From Candidatus Caccalectryoclostridium excrementigallinarum (GTDB lineage: Bacteria; Bacillota; Clostridia; Christensenellales; UBA3700), in contig DVNJ01000001.1 in the NCBI GenBank assembly GCA_018714485.1, forward strand, positions 104,732 to 168,731: DNA of 64,000 bases, read 5' to 3'. The position numbers were made by a program, and so were the translations under genes. Below are positions 1 through 7,823 of this stretch, piece after piece. Numbering within the stretch: position 1 is the first letter of the stretch; every line of letters starts with the position of its first letter. The notes below the pieces were generated by a model. That model did not search any database and was not told where the DNA came from. It saw only the letters and a list, made by a program, of their open reading frames with translations.

Positions 1-570
1 CCGGCAGGCGATCAGTCCCAAGTCGCGCGCCGAGGTGAAATGATCGGGGTCGTGAAGCCCGTGAGGATTGGTGAAATGCGTGTTTTTCAAGCCGAGAGAG
101 CGCGCTTCCTCGTTCATCATCTCAACGAAATCGTCCATATTTTTCCCGACGTGAAGCGCCAAGGCGACAGCGCTGTCGTTGCCCGAGCGCAGCATGAGGG
201 CATATAAAAGCTGCTCCACGGTAAAATGCTCTCCTTCTCTCAAATAAACTGACGAGCCTTCGATGCCCACGGCTTGCTTGGGTATTATGACCACTTCGCT
301 CAAAGCGCACTTTTTCAGCGTCACGAGCGCAGTCATTATCTTTGTCGTGCTCGCCATGGGAAGGGGCGTATCGAGGTTTTTGCCCGCCAAGACCTGCCCG
401 CTGCCTGCATACATCACCACATATGAAGAGCCTTGCTCGGCTGTCGATTTTTTATCACTCAATATTATAAAAGTCGAGATAGTTATGAAAATAAGAATAA
501 TCGAGAATACTTTTAGCAATATTATGACTTTTTCATTGCGTTGAAAACCGCCTTTGCCAGATTCAGCCAT
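1..570 (-). CDS. dacF: D-alanyl-D-alanine carboxypeptidase, DacF-type (partial, 3' end outside window)
   Basis: The visible 190 codons give an N-terminal membrane segment (about residues 18-37) followed by a serine penicillin-binding-protein fold. The catalytic S-x-x-K is seen as STTK in PMASTTKIMTA, and the second motif as SGN in LRSGNDSAVAL. This family trims the terminal D-Ala of peptidoglycan stem peptides outside the membrane; DacF paralogues act in spore cortex formation. The ATG at 570 has a very strong Shine-Dalgarno (AAGGAGGATAACAAATG), although it lies 49 nt inside the end of gerW in another frame. The C-terminal half runs off the left edge. Position behind DUF2953 and gerW supports a sporulation role (inference). 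Confidence 0.93.
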   Translation of the reverse strand, partial: MAESGKGGFQRNEKVIILLKVFSIILIFITISTFIILSDKKSTAEQGSSYVVMYAGSGQVLAGKNLDTPLPMASTTKIMTALVTLKKCALSEVVIIPKQAVGIEGSSVYLREGEHFTVEQLLYALMLRSGNDSAVALALHVGKNMDDFVEMMNEEARSLGLKNTHFTNPHGLHDPDHFTSARDLGLIACR

Positions 571-878
571 TTGTTATCCTCCTTTTCGCCACTTTCGCTC
601 ACCGCCTTATATTCTCCCCTTTCCGCGATCAAAAAGCCGCAGGGCGTCAGCGTCACGCCTCCGCCGCTCAAGGCGGCAAAGGGGACGGTCAAACTCTTTT
701 CTTCTTTTTTTTCGTATTCTCCCCCACCGTAGACAAAGCCGAGAGATACCTTGCAATAGGGAATGACGACGACGTCCTTGTCGAGCCTCACGGGTTCGCC
801 GAGAATATTCCCTCCGCCCGAGAGCTTTTTTAAGTTCTCGAACGTTACACCCATAATATCCATAATATTTTCATGCAT
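522..878 (-). CDS. gerW: GerW/YtfJ family sporulation protein
   Basis: A 118-residue protein matching the YtfJ/GerW family by its pattern: N-terminal helix MHENIMDIMGVTFENL, then GxxILGEPV, VVIPYCKVSLGFVYGGGEY, and a glycine-rich SGGGVTLTPCGFLI core. In Bacillus, YtfJ is made in the forespore and is needed for germination with some germinants. An upstream in-frame start exists, but the ATG at 878 has GGAG nine bases before it and was chosen. It overlaps the end of the DUF2953 gene by 8 nt, and the dacF start lies inside its 3' end. The gene order DUF2953-gerW-dacF is the one seen in many clostridia. Confidence 0.9.
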   Translation of the reverse strand: MHENIMDIMGVTFENLKKLSGGGNILGEPVRLDKDVVVIPYCKVSLGFVYGGGEYEKKEEKSLTVPFAALSGGGVTLTPCGFLIAERGEYKAVSESGEKEDNKWLNLAKAVFNAMKKS

Positions 879-1470
879 ATCTTTTTTCTCCTTTACCCAA
901 CTTCTCTCCTCTTTTCGTCCTGCTCCCAAGCAGCATAAACATAGCTCGAATGACAACTCCCCAACCCGCGACCACGCGCAAGTTTATCTTTACGTTCTCC
1001 GAACCGAAGTCCGGTTTGACGGCGATCTTCATCTCCCGCGCGTCGACATAGCGTTCTATCGCCGCTTTGAGCGCGTTCGATGCGAAAACACAGCCCGCGG
1101 CGGTCACGGCGGCGGGACCTATGCCCGCCGCCGCGTTCACGCTCAAGCTCCGAACTTTCAGCCTTTTATGCGCGCCGCGAGTTTTTTGAGGCTCTTTTTC
1201 ACCTTTTTTCCCGTTTTCTTCATTCTTGTCACCTTTTTTCTTTATTTTCAGCGGACGCAGCCCGCCTCCGTTGAATGCGTAATACAATCTGCCGTCGCTC
1301 TCGAAGAGCTTTACGCGCGCCGCAAGCACGCCCATGACCGTCAATGTCGCCGCGCCGCACCCGCGTGCGGGATCCGCGCTTATCTGTAAGCAAAATCCCG
1401 CGCATAAGATCGCCGCGAGAAATGCGGCAAGCAGTACGGCGGCGCCCGCCGCCCACCATAAAAATATCAT
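871..1470 (-). CDS. DUF2953 membrane protein (YtfI-like)
   Basis: About 199 residues: one N-terminal membrane segment (MIFLWWAAGAAVLLAAFLAA), a soluble part with KLFESDGRLYY, a Lys/Glu-rich linker at about residues 75-105, and a C-terminal amphipathic region ending AMFMLLGSRTKRG. This fits DUF2953 proteins, of which Bacillus YtfI is one, usually encoded just before ytfJ/gerW; the function is unknown. The ATG at 1470 is preferred over a TTG nine codons upstream, because a forespore-like -10 element ends five bases before it. No Shine-Dalgarno is visible, so a leaderless mRNA is possible. Its stop overlaps the gerW start. Confidence 0.75.
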   Translation of the reverse strand: MIFLWWAAGAAVLLAAFLAAILCAGFCLQISADPARGCGAATLTVMGVLAARVKLFESDGRLYYAFNGGGLRPLKIKKKGDKNEENGKKGEKEPQKTRGAHKRLKVRSLSVNAAAGIGPAAVTAAGCVFASNALKAAIERYVDAREMKIAVKPDFGSENVKINLRVVAGWGVVIRAMFMLLGSRTKRGEKLGKGEKRYA

Positions 1471-1475
1471 GTGCT

Positions 1476-1504
1476 TATTTTGTGGAGATAATATCAAATT
1501 ATGA
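1476..1504 (-). promoter_or_regulatory. Candidate sigma-F/G promoter of DUF2953-gerW-dacF
   Basis: On the minus strand TCATA (1500-1504), 17 nt, then CAAAATA (1476-1482), then 5 nt to the ATG at 1470. The forespore consensus is GNATA-N17/18-CATNNTA, so each box has one mismatch. Bacillus ytfIJ is known as a sigma-F unit, which agrees. The -35 box overlaps the U-tract of the preceding terminator. Confidence 0.5.
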
Positions 1505-1524
1505 AAAAGGCGGGTCGCCCCGCC
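1504..1524 (-). terminator. Intrinsic terminator after scpB
   Basis: Minus strand reads GGCGGG-GCGA-CCCGCC followed by TTTTT: a six-pair GC stem with a GNRA tetraloop and U-tract. It separates the lysA-scpAB transcript from the DUF2953-gerW-dacF unit. Confidence 0.85.
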
Positions 1525-1592
1525 GTTTAATTATTCTATATGTCGAAAATCGTCGCAATAACGCCTATTTGACCGATCGTTTTCTCAAACTC

Positions 1593-2483
1593 TCATTCTT
1601 CATCATCATCGTCTTCGTCGAAAAATTCTTCGTCCTCGAAATCGTTCCCCGTGTCGATATCTTCCTCTTCGATCTCGTCCTCAGTCTCTTCGTCCGCGAC
1701 CTCTTCGCGGTCGTTCTCCGCGACATCCTCGCCTTCGGCAATATCCGCAGCCGCCTCGCCGCTCACATATTCGACGTCTTCGCCCTTGAGGAAGTCGGGA
1801 AGCTCCTCGTCCTCGGCGAGCAGCTTGTCCAGCTGTTTCTCCTCGGCGTTGAGCGCGTCCGTGCCCTCATCGTCCGCGCCATAGACCTCGCCCGTGAAAT
1901 CGTCGGCGAGATCCACTTCCCTGAACAGTTCTTCGCGCTTGACGTTGTATGTACCCAGCTCGGCAAGACGCTTCATCACGTCCTTGTAATCGGGCAGGTC
2001 GTTGAGATTGCGCAAGCCGAATCTGCGCAAAAACTCGTTGGTCGTGACATAGAGCCACGGGCGCCCGGGCGTATTGCGGTGACCGCTCACGCGTATAAGT
2101 CCCGCGCGCGTCAAAGTGGTGAGCGCATAGTCTGCGCTCGTGTTGCCCCTGATCTCCTCGATCTCGCCGCGCGTTATGGGCTGCTTGTAAGCTATGATGG
2201 CGAGAACTTGCAAAAGCGTGTCCGAAAGCGCCTTTTGACGAATGGGACGCAAGACGTCCGAGACAACTTCGCCATAGGCGGGATTGGACGTGAACTGCAC
2301 ATAATCGTTAAATTCGACGAGCAAAATGCCTCTATCGCCCTTATATCGCTGCATCAGGGCGCGAATGGCGTCGTTGAGCTGCTTGCGGGTGACGCCCTCG
2401 AGCTTGTCCAAGATCTCCTTGCGCTTTATCTCCGTGCCGGCGGAAAAGATTATCGCTTCCACGGTTTGAATCAGGTTTTCCAT
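1593..2483 (-). CDS. scpB: Segregation and condensation protein B
   Basis: ScpB is the winged-helix partner that joins ScpA and SMC in the chromosome-condensing complex. The first ~190 residues are canonical: LIQTVEAIIFSAG, LLQVLAIIAYKQPITRGEIEEIRG and TPGRPWLYVTTNEFLRRFGL. Beyond them is an unusually long acidic tail of roughly 80-100 residues, mostly Glu and Asp, ending in a run of Asp/Glu. The ATG at 2483 has GAGGAGG upstream; a GTG one codon earlier is possible. Its start overlaps the scpA stop, which indicates translational coupling. Confidence 0.96.
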   Translation of the reverse strand: MENLIQTVEAIIFSAGTEIKRKEILDKLEGVTRKQLNDAIRALMQRYKGDRGILLVEFNDYVQFTSNPAYGEVVSDVLRPIRQKALSDTLLQVLAIIAYKQPITRGEIEEIRGNTSADYALTTLTRAGLIRVSGHRNTPGRPWLYVTTNEFLRRFGLRNLNDLPDYKDVMKRLAELGTYNVKREELFREVDLADDFTGEVYGADDEGTDALNAEEKQLDKLLAEDEELPDFLKGEDVEYVSGEAAADIAEGEDVAENDREEVADEETEDEIEEEDIDTGNDFEDEEFFDEDDDDEE

Positions 2484-3304
2484 CACTCGTCCTCCTCGGT
2501 CGTCGCAAGCTGACGCATATCTGCTTTTTCTATGTCGAAATTCTCGTCGAGCCTGATATAGATCTCGCCGAAAAGCTCCTTCTGTTCGGCTTTCGCCACC
2601 TGCTTTTTCATCAATTCGAGCAGCGCAGAAAAAGTGGCGATAACTTCGCTCTTGTCGAAAACCGAAGTGAAAAGCTCGGAAAATTCCACGCTCTTTTTTT
2701 CCGCGAGCACGGTCGTTATGTAGACTATCTTTTCCGCGACCGTATAAGTGTCGCGCGCTATCTTTTTCGTTGAAGTCTTTCTGTCCTCGTCGCTGAAATT
2801 GAACAATATTTTGCCGTATGCGTCGATAAGGCTGTCCAAATTAAAGCTCTTGATGACGATCTTCGCGTCCTCGTCCGTATAAACAGGCTCGCGCGTGAAA
2901 CGATTGGTCGTCTCCAAGGATCGTAGCTGCAACGACTGTTGCTTGAAGATCTCATATAAGCGCAGCTGAAATTCCAGCCTTTCGCGCGGATCTTCCTGCC
3001 ATTCGTCGCCGTCGTCCATAAAGGCTTCTTCTTCCGCGGGCGGCAGCACGGAACGGGACTTTATCTCCAAAAGCGTCGCCGCCATCGCCAAAAAGTCCGC
3101 CGCAACGTCCATGTCGAGCGTGTCTATCTCGCGCATATATTCCATATACTGTCCCGTTATCTCCGAGATGGGGAAGTTGTCTATCTGATATTCCCCTTCG
3201 ACGATGAGCGTATAAAGCAGCGCGATCGGACCCTCGAATTCAAATTCCGAGAGCGAAAATTTCAGCTTGTCGCTCGCATGATATTCAAAAGCCTGCGCCG
3301 CCAT
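2483..3304 (-). CDS. scpA: Segregation and condensation protein A
   Basis: ScpA is the kleisin subunit of the SMC-ScpAB complex. Recognised by FEGPIALLYTLIVEGEYQIDNFPISEITGQY near the N-terminus, the DFLAMAATLLEIKSRSVLPP segment, and a C-terminal winged-helix region (FSELFTSVFDKSEVIATFSALLELMKK). The ATG at 3304 with GGGAGGGG just upstream gives a normal N-terminus of 273 residues; a longer upstream frame would run into the protease gene. The start overlaps the protease stop (TGATG). The neighbour scpB follows with another overlapping start. Confidence 0.96.
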   Translation of the reverse strand: MAAQAFEYHASDKLKFSLSEFEFEGPIALLYTLIVEGEYQIDNFPISEITGQYMEYMREIDTLDMDVAADFLAMAATLLEIKSRSVLPPAEEEAFMDDGDEWQEDPRERLEFQLRLYEIFKQQSLQLRSLETTNRFTREPVYTDEDAKIVIKSFNLDSLIDAYGKILFNFSDEDRKTSTKKIARDTYTVAEKIVYITTVLAEKKSVEFSELFTSVFDKSEVIATFSALLELMKKQVAKAEQKELFGEIYIRLDENFDIEKADMRQLATTEEDE

Positions 3305-4071
3305 CACGCCCCTCCCACGATAGCGCTCTGCACTACCTCGATCAGATCGATGAAAAGCCCCTGCCAACGCGAGAAGATGTCGATGTTCACGCCGATGTAA
3401 CTCGCGATATATCCGAACACGGTGAATATCAAAATAACGCCTATGAGCAGAAAATTGCCGTAACGATAGTTAAATCTCACAAAGGCGTTGTCGGGCTTTG
3501 CCAGCGTTTCCACCACGCGGAAACCGTCGAGCGGATAAAGCGGCACGAGATTGAAGAGAAAGAGCGTCATGTTGACGGTTACGCCGTATGTGCACCAATA
3601 ATAGAAAAAGCGGTAGGCGTTGTAAGCGGCGGCGGGCTGAGTATATATGCCCACGCCGTTTGCCGTGGCGACCAGCGTACCCGAAGAGGCGAAGATAGCC
3701 GTCAGCGCGCAGAGCGAGACAAAGGCGATGAGCGCCATGATGAGATTTGCGGTGACGCCCGCGAGCGCGGTCGTGAGCATGCCTTTTTTGTAATTGCGGA
3801 AATTGCGCGAATCCACGGGTACGGGTTTTGCCCAACCGAAGCCCACGACGAGCATCATGATCGTGCCGAGAATGTCGAAATGCTTGCGCGGATCGAGCGT
3901 GAGCCTGCCCGCGAGTTTCGCCGTAAAGTCGCCGTTGAGATACGCCACCCAGCCGTGCGCCAACTCGTGCATCATGATGGCGGGCAATATGGTCAAAATG
4001 AGCGCCAAAAGCATGAGCAGCGCGCCCGCCCAATCAGATCTCAATCCGTTTATGACTTGATATATCAGCAC
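3304..4071 (-). CDS. Site-2 protease family (M50) membrane metalloprotease
   Basis: A 255-residue polytopic membrane protein. The zinc-binding HExxH motif is seen as HELAH near residue 36 in ILPAIMMHELAHGW. The second motif, with the third ligand, is NLVPLYPLDGFRV near residue 178. These identify the short YwhC/Rip-like branch of site-2 proteases, which cleave substrates within membranes; the substrate here is unknown. The start is a GTG with GGAG six bases upstream, almost touching the lysA stop. The protease-scpA-scpB order is common in clostridia and suggests co-expression rather than a shared mechanism. Confidence 0.9.
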   Translation of the reverse strand: MLIYQVINGLRSDWAGALLMLLALILTILPAIMMHELAHGWVAYLNGDFTAKLAGRLTLDPRKHFDILGTIMMLVVGFGWAKPVPVDSRNFRNYKKGMLTTALAGVTANLIMALIAFVSLCALTAIFASSGTLVATANGVGIYTQPAAAYNAYRFFYYWCTYGVTVNMTLFLFNLVPLYPLDGFRVVETLAKPDNAFVRFNYRYGNFLLIGVILIFTVFGYIASYIGVNIDIFSRWQGLFIDLIEVVQSAIVGGA

Positions 4072-4074
4072 TTT

Positions 4075-5391
4075 TTACTCCGTTTGAGGGATCGCGTCCA
4101 GCCGCGCGATGTCCTCATAAGTCTGCGGCTTTACGGCATAACCGCTCTTGCCTCCGCGCACGAAGACGACGGGCGGCACGGCGTTGCGGTTATAATTGCT
4201 CGCCATGGAATAGCAATATGCGCCCGTGGTGAAAACGGCGATGAGATCTCCCCTCTTCGCCTCGGGCAGGCATATATCCTTTATTATTATATCCCCGCTC
4301 TCGCAGCACTTGCCCGCGATAGAAACTTTTTCTTTCGCTTCATCATTTGCCCTGTTTGCCAGAATAGCTTCGTATTTTGCTTCATAGAGCGCGGGGCGGA
4401 TATTGTCCGTCATACCTCCGTCGACCGCGACATATTTTCTCACGCCGGGAATATCCTTGACGGCGCCGACGGAATAGAGCGTAACGCCCGCTTCGCCCAC
4501 GACGGCGCGCCCCGGTTCGATGACGAAAAAGGGCTTTTTCAGATTTTTACGTTCCACGCATTCGCACAAAGTGCGGGTGAGCAGGCTGACATAGTCGCAA
4601 TATTCGTCCACGTTGTATTTGGGATCCTCTTCCGTGTAATGAACGCCGAAGCCGCCGCCCATATTGAGCGTTTCGACCTCGATGCCCTCGCCCGCCAGCT
4701 CGCGCATATAATCGGTCATCACGTCCACGGCGAGCGCAAAAGCGGAACGGTCGAAGATCTGCGAACCGATATGGCAATGCAGTCCGGAAAAATGCAAGTT
4801 CTTGCGCGACAAAACGTCTTTTATCGCCGCCGTCGCCGCGCCGCTGCTCACGGAAAATCCGAACTTGGAATCCACTTTCGCCGTCTGGATATAAGAATGC
4901 GTATGCGCTTCCACGCCGGGATTCACCCTCACGAGCACATTTTGCACCCTCTCGAAGCGCCGCGCAAGCGTGTCTATCCTTTCCGCATCGTCGGCGGCGT
5001 CGATGACTATCGTGCCTACGCCCGTGCGCATGGCAAGCTCGAGTTCGCCGTCCGTCTTGTTGTTGCCGTGAAAGAACGCTCCGCTCATGTCAAAGCCGAC
5101 GCTCGCGGCGGTATAGATCTCTCCGCCCGAGACCACGTCGATGAAGGTCTTTTCCTGCTTCATCACGTTGTAGATCGCCTTGCAGGAAAAAGCCTTGGAC
5201 GCATAAGCCATATTGCCGCTGCCGTATGTCTTTTCTATCGTCTGCTTAAAGGCGCGGCAGACGGAACGGACATACTCTTCGTCCATGACGTAAAGCGGAG
5301 TCCCGTATTGCCTTGCCAGCTCGACGCAGTCGCAGCCGCCTATTTCCAAGTGCCCTGCCGCATTTATTTTCATCGTATCTCTGTAATTCAT
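4075..5391 (-). CDS. lysA: Diaminopimelate decarboxylase
   Basis: PLP enzyme converting meso-diaminopimelate to L-lysine, the last step of lysine synthesis. Seen: the PLP lysine in AYASKAFSC (about residue 64), the SGGE substrate loop, HCHIGSQI, the GGGFG phosphate-binding motif, EPGRAVV, CESGDII and the C-terminal TGAYCYSMASNYN. About 438 residues, normal for the family. The ATG at 5391 with AGGTG upstream is preferred to a GTG three codons earlier. A strong promoter lies just upstream, making lysA the first gene of the lysA-protease-scpA-scpB transcript. Confidence 0.97.
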   Translation of the reverse strand: MNYRDTMKINAAGHLEIGGCDCVELARQYGTPLYVMDEEYVRSVCRAFKQTIEKTYGSGNMAYASKAFSCKAIYNVMKQEKTFIDVVSGGEIYTAASVGFDMSGAFFHGNNKTDGELELAMRTGVGTIVIDAADDAERIDTLARRFERVQNVLVRVNPGVEAHTHSYIQTAKVDSKFGFSVSSGAATAAIKDVLSRKNLHFSGLHCHIGSQIFDRSAFALAVDVMTDYMRELAGEGIEVETLNMGGGFGVHYTEEDPKYNVDEYCDYVSLLTRTLCECVERKNLKKPFFVIEPGRAVVGEAGVTLYSVGAVKDIPGVRKYVAVDGGMTDNIRPALYEAKYEAILANRANDEAKEKVSIAGKCCESGDIIIKDICLPEAKRGDLIAVFTTGAYCYSMASNYNRNAVPPVVFVRGGKSGYAVKPQTYEDIARLDAIPQTE

Positions 5392-5419
5392 TTTCTTCAC
5401 CTGCTCGTAAATTAAAGTT

Positions 5420-5449
5420 ATTATATCATACGCCCGCCCGCCTTGTCAA
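5420..5449 (-). promoter_or_regulatory. Sigma-A promoter of lysA operon
   Basis: TTGACA (5444-5449), 18 nt, TATAAT (5420-5425) on the minus strand, with an extended TG before the -10. Both hexamers are perfect consensus. Confidence 0.85.
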
Positions 5450-5506
5450 AATATTGCCCGCGCGCATTTTATATATTTTTGTAAAGAGCGCCGCCTTCCC
5501 TCATTG

Positions 5507-5536
5507 TTGACACAGATATTCATATTATGTTATCAT
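5507..5536 (+). promoter_or_regulatory. Sigma-A promoter of the WYL regulator
   Basis: TTGACA (5507-5512), 18 nt, TATCAT (5531-5536), about 50 nt before the gene. It diverges from the lysA promoter; the ~55 nt between the two -35 boxes could hold an operator, but no clear palindrome was seen. Confidence 0.6.
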
Positions 5537-5584
5537 TATCTTATCAAAATCAAAAGCTGAAGCGCTTTGGCGCGGGAGGAAAAT

Positions 5585-6502
5585 ATGCTCGACAAACTTC
5601 TTTCTATGACCATAGACTTGATCAGTCACGAAAAGACGACGGCGGGAGCGATCGCCGCACGCCTTGAACTTTCCGTGCGCACGGTCTATCGCTACTTGGA
5701 CGTTTTGAGCGCCGCGGGCATTCCCGTCTATACGCAGAAAGGGCGCGGCGGCGGCATCATGGTAGGAAGCGAATTCAGGCTCCCCGCGACTTTTCTCACC
5801 CGCGAAGAGCTGGACATGACCATCGCCGCCCTCTCCGAGCAAAAAGACCTCAACGCCGCCGTTTCCGCGCGCGACAAGCTCCTGACGATGAAAAAGCGCC
5901 GCCCCGCGGACGTGACGCAATATTATAACGAAAGCTTCGTTGTGGAAAACAGCGACGCGAACAGCAACGCCGCACTCGCCGACAAGATAAACACCATCGT
6001 CGAGAGCAAGCGCAATCGCCGCACGCTGCGCATTTGTTACCATAGCTATTCGGGCGAAAAGACGACGCGCGACATAGACCCTTATTATCTCGTCTATCAC
6101 GACGGCAGCTGGTACGTCAACGCCTTTTGCCATTTGCGCAAGCAGATGCGCCTTTTCAAGATCGCGCGCATCACTCACCTCACCTATACGGGCGGCGTCT
6201 TCCTGCCCGTGAGCAAGCAGAAAACTTACACTTTCGATCTCGAACCGCGCCCGCAGCAGACCGACTTGGTCATGACCGTAACGCCCGAGGGCAGATACGA
6301 AGCGGAGGATTGGCTGGGCGTGGAAAACGTCAAGCCCGCCGAAGACGGCGTCAACTTCCTCGCCGCGGGGAGCGTCCCCGTCAATGAGGAAACTTTCGCC
6401 AAAATAGTCAAATTCGGCAAAAACGCCAAGGTGATCTCTCCAGCGTCCGTGAGGGACGCCGTCAAGAAAATGTGCCTTTCCTGCCTCGAAGTCAACGGCT
6501 GA
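5585..6502 (+). CDS. WYL-domain transcriptional regulator with N-terminal HTH
   Basis: The first ~60 residues form a DeoR-like winged helix (TTAGAIAARLELSVRTVYRYLDVLSAAGIPVY) followed by the RGGGIMVG wing. The rest is a WYL ligand-sensing domain, with its core in YYLVYHDGSWYVNAFCHLRKQMRLFKIARI (W-Y near residue 180) and a C-terminal WCX-like extension. Such proteins bind small ligands or nucleic acid and regulate nearby or distant genes; the target here cannot be told. The ATG at 5585 follows GGGAGGA. It is transcribed away from lysA and ends in a terminator shared with icd. Confidence 0.88.
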   Translation: MLDKLLSMTIDLISHEKTTAGAIAARLELSVRTVYRYLDVLSAAGIPVYTQKGRGGGIMVGSEFRLPATFLTREELDMTIAALSEQKDLNAAVSARDKLLTMKKRRPADVTQYYNESFVVENSDANSNAALADKINTIVESKRNRRTLRICYHSYSGEKTTRDIDPYYLVYHDGSWYVNAFCHLRKQMRLFKIARITHLTYTGGVFLPVSKQKTYTFDLEPRPQQTDLVMTVTPEGRYEAEDWLGVENVKPAEDGVNFLAAGSVPVNEETFAKIVKFGKNAKVISPASVRDAVKKMCLSCLEVNG

Positions 6503-6524
6503 GTCGGCAGATAAACGAAAAAAA

Positions 6525-6546
6525 GACGGCGCGAGCCGTCTTTTTT
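6525..6546. terminator. Bidirectional intrinsic terminator between the WYL gene and icd
   Basis: GACGGC-GCGA-GCCGTC with TTTTTT downstream and an A-run upstream, so it can stop transcription from both the convergent regulator gene and icd. Confidence 0.9.
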
Positions 6547-6564
6547 ATCACTTTACCGCTTTTG

Positions 6565-7764
6565 TCAAAGCTTTTCGGCTATCTTTTTGATGAAGTCTTC
6601 CGTGTTGAGCTTGACGGCAGGCTTGTCGCTTTCAAAGAGCGGCACGAGGTCGCCCGTCATGAAACCGCTCTCGATCGTCTCGATCGTCGCCTTCTCGAGC
6701 TTTTCGGCAAATTCGACGAGAGGCGCGTTTTTATCCAACTCTCCCCTCTTGCGCAAAGCGCCCGACCAGGCGAAGATGGTGGCGACGGGATTGGTGGAAG
6801 TGGTTTCGCCTTTGAGATATTTGTAATAATGGCGGGTGACAGTTCCGTGCGCGGCTTCGTATTCGTAATTGCCGTCGGGGGAAACGAGCACGGACGTCAT
6901 CATGGCGAGCGAGCCGTAAGCGGTGGCGACCATGTCGCTCATCACGTCGCCGTCGTAATTCTTGCAAGCCCAGATAAAGCCGCCGCTCGAACGCATGACG
7001 CGCGCCACGGCGTCGTCGATGAGCGTATAGAAATATTCTATGCCCGCCTTTTCGAACTTTTCCTTATATTCGTTTTCGTAGATCTCGGCAAAGATGTCCT
7101 TAAAGGTGTGGTCGTAAGTCTTGGAGATGGTGTCCTTGGTGGCGAACCATACGTCCTGCCTGACGTCGAGCGCGTAATTGAAGCAGCAGCGCGCGAAGCT
7201 CGCGATGCTCTTTTCGGTGTTATGCATGCCGAGCACAATGCCGCCGCTTGCGGAAAAATCGAAGATCTCGATCTCGCGCCTGCCCTTTTCGTCTTCGATC
7301 ACGAGCTTTGCCTTTCCGCCCTTGCTCACCTTGCTCTCCACGTCGCGGTAGATGTCGCCGTAAGCATGCCTTGCCATGGTGATGGGGCTTGTCCAGCCGG
7401 GAACGTAAGGCTTGATGCCCTTGACGAGAATGGGCGCGCGGAAGACCGTTCCGTCCAAGACCGCCCTGATCGTGCCGTTGGGGCTTTTCCACATACAGGA
7501 AAGGTTATATTCCTCCACGCGCTGGGCGTTGGGGGTTATCGTGGCGCATTTCACGCCGACGCCGTATTTTTTGATAGCTAAGGCGGCTTGCGTCGTCACT
7601 TCGTCCTTGGTCTCTTCGCGGTGGACAAGTCCGAGGTCGTAATACTCGCAGTTCAATTCCACATAGGGCTTTATCAGAATGTCTTTGATCTGCTGCCAGA
7701 TGACGCGGGTCATCTCGTCGCCGTCCATTTCCACGAGCGGAACGCTCATTTTGATCTTTTCCAT
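6565..7764 (-). CDS. icd: NADP-dependent isocitrate dehydrogenase (type II, dimeric)
   Basis: Oxidatively decarboxylates isocitrate to 2-oxoglutarate, yielding NADPH. The 399-residue sequence follows the eukaryote-like type II family rather than E. coli Icd: VEMDGDEMTRVIWQ at the N-terminus, CATITPNAQRVEEY, WKSPNGTIRAVLDGTVFR, VPGWTSPITMARHAYGD, then YEAAHGTVTRHYYKY and STNPVATIFAWSGAL. A GGAG six bases before the ATG at 7764 fixes the start. It is last in the tsaE-ddl gene string but also has its own promoter inside the ddl 3' end. Confidence 0.96.
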   Translation of the reverse strand: MEKIKMSVPLVEMDGDEMTRVIWQQIKDILIKPYVELNCEYYDLGLVHREETKDEVTTQAALAIKKYGVGVKCATITPNAQRVEEYNLSCMWKSPNGTIRAVLDGTVFRAPILVKGIKPYVPGWTSPITMARHAYGDIYRDVESKVSKGGKAKLVIEDEKGRREIEIFDFSASGGIVLGMHNTEKSIASFARCCFNYALDVRQDVWFATKDTISKTYDHTFKDIFAEIYENEYKEKFEKAGIEYFYTLIDDAVARVMRSSGGFIWACKNYDGDVMSDMVATAYGSLAMMTSVLVSPDGNYEYEAAHGTVTRHYYKYLKGETTSTNPVATIFAWSGALRKRGELDKNAPLVEFAEKLEKATIETIESGFMTGDLVPLFESDKPAVKLNTEDFIKKIAEKL

Positions 7765-7794
7765 AGTTGTCTCCGTAAATTTGATACAGACAAT

Positions 7795-7823
7795 ATTATA
7801 TATGTCCGCCGCCCGTTTTGCAA
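7795..7823 (-). promoter_or_regulatory. Internal sigma-A promoter of icd
   Basis: TTGCAA (7818-7823), 17 nt, TATAAT (7795-7800). The element lies over the last codons and stop of ddl, so icd can be transcribed independently of the upstream cell-wall genes. Confidence 0.7.

Noticed and set aside
3880..5415. 511-codon plus-strand frame opposite lysA and the protease
   Set aside because: Antisense to two clearly real genes; rich in Arg, His and Ala as expected for the mirror of GC-rich codons; no domain or ribosome site.
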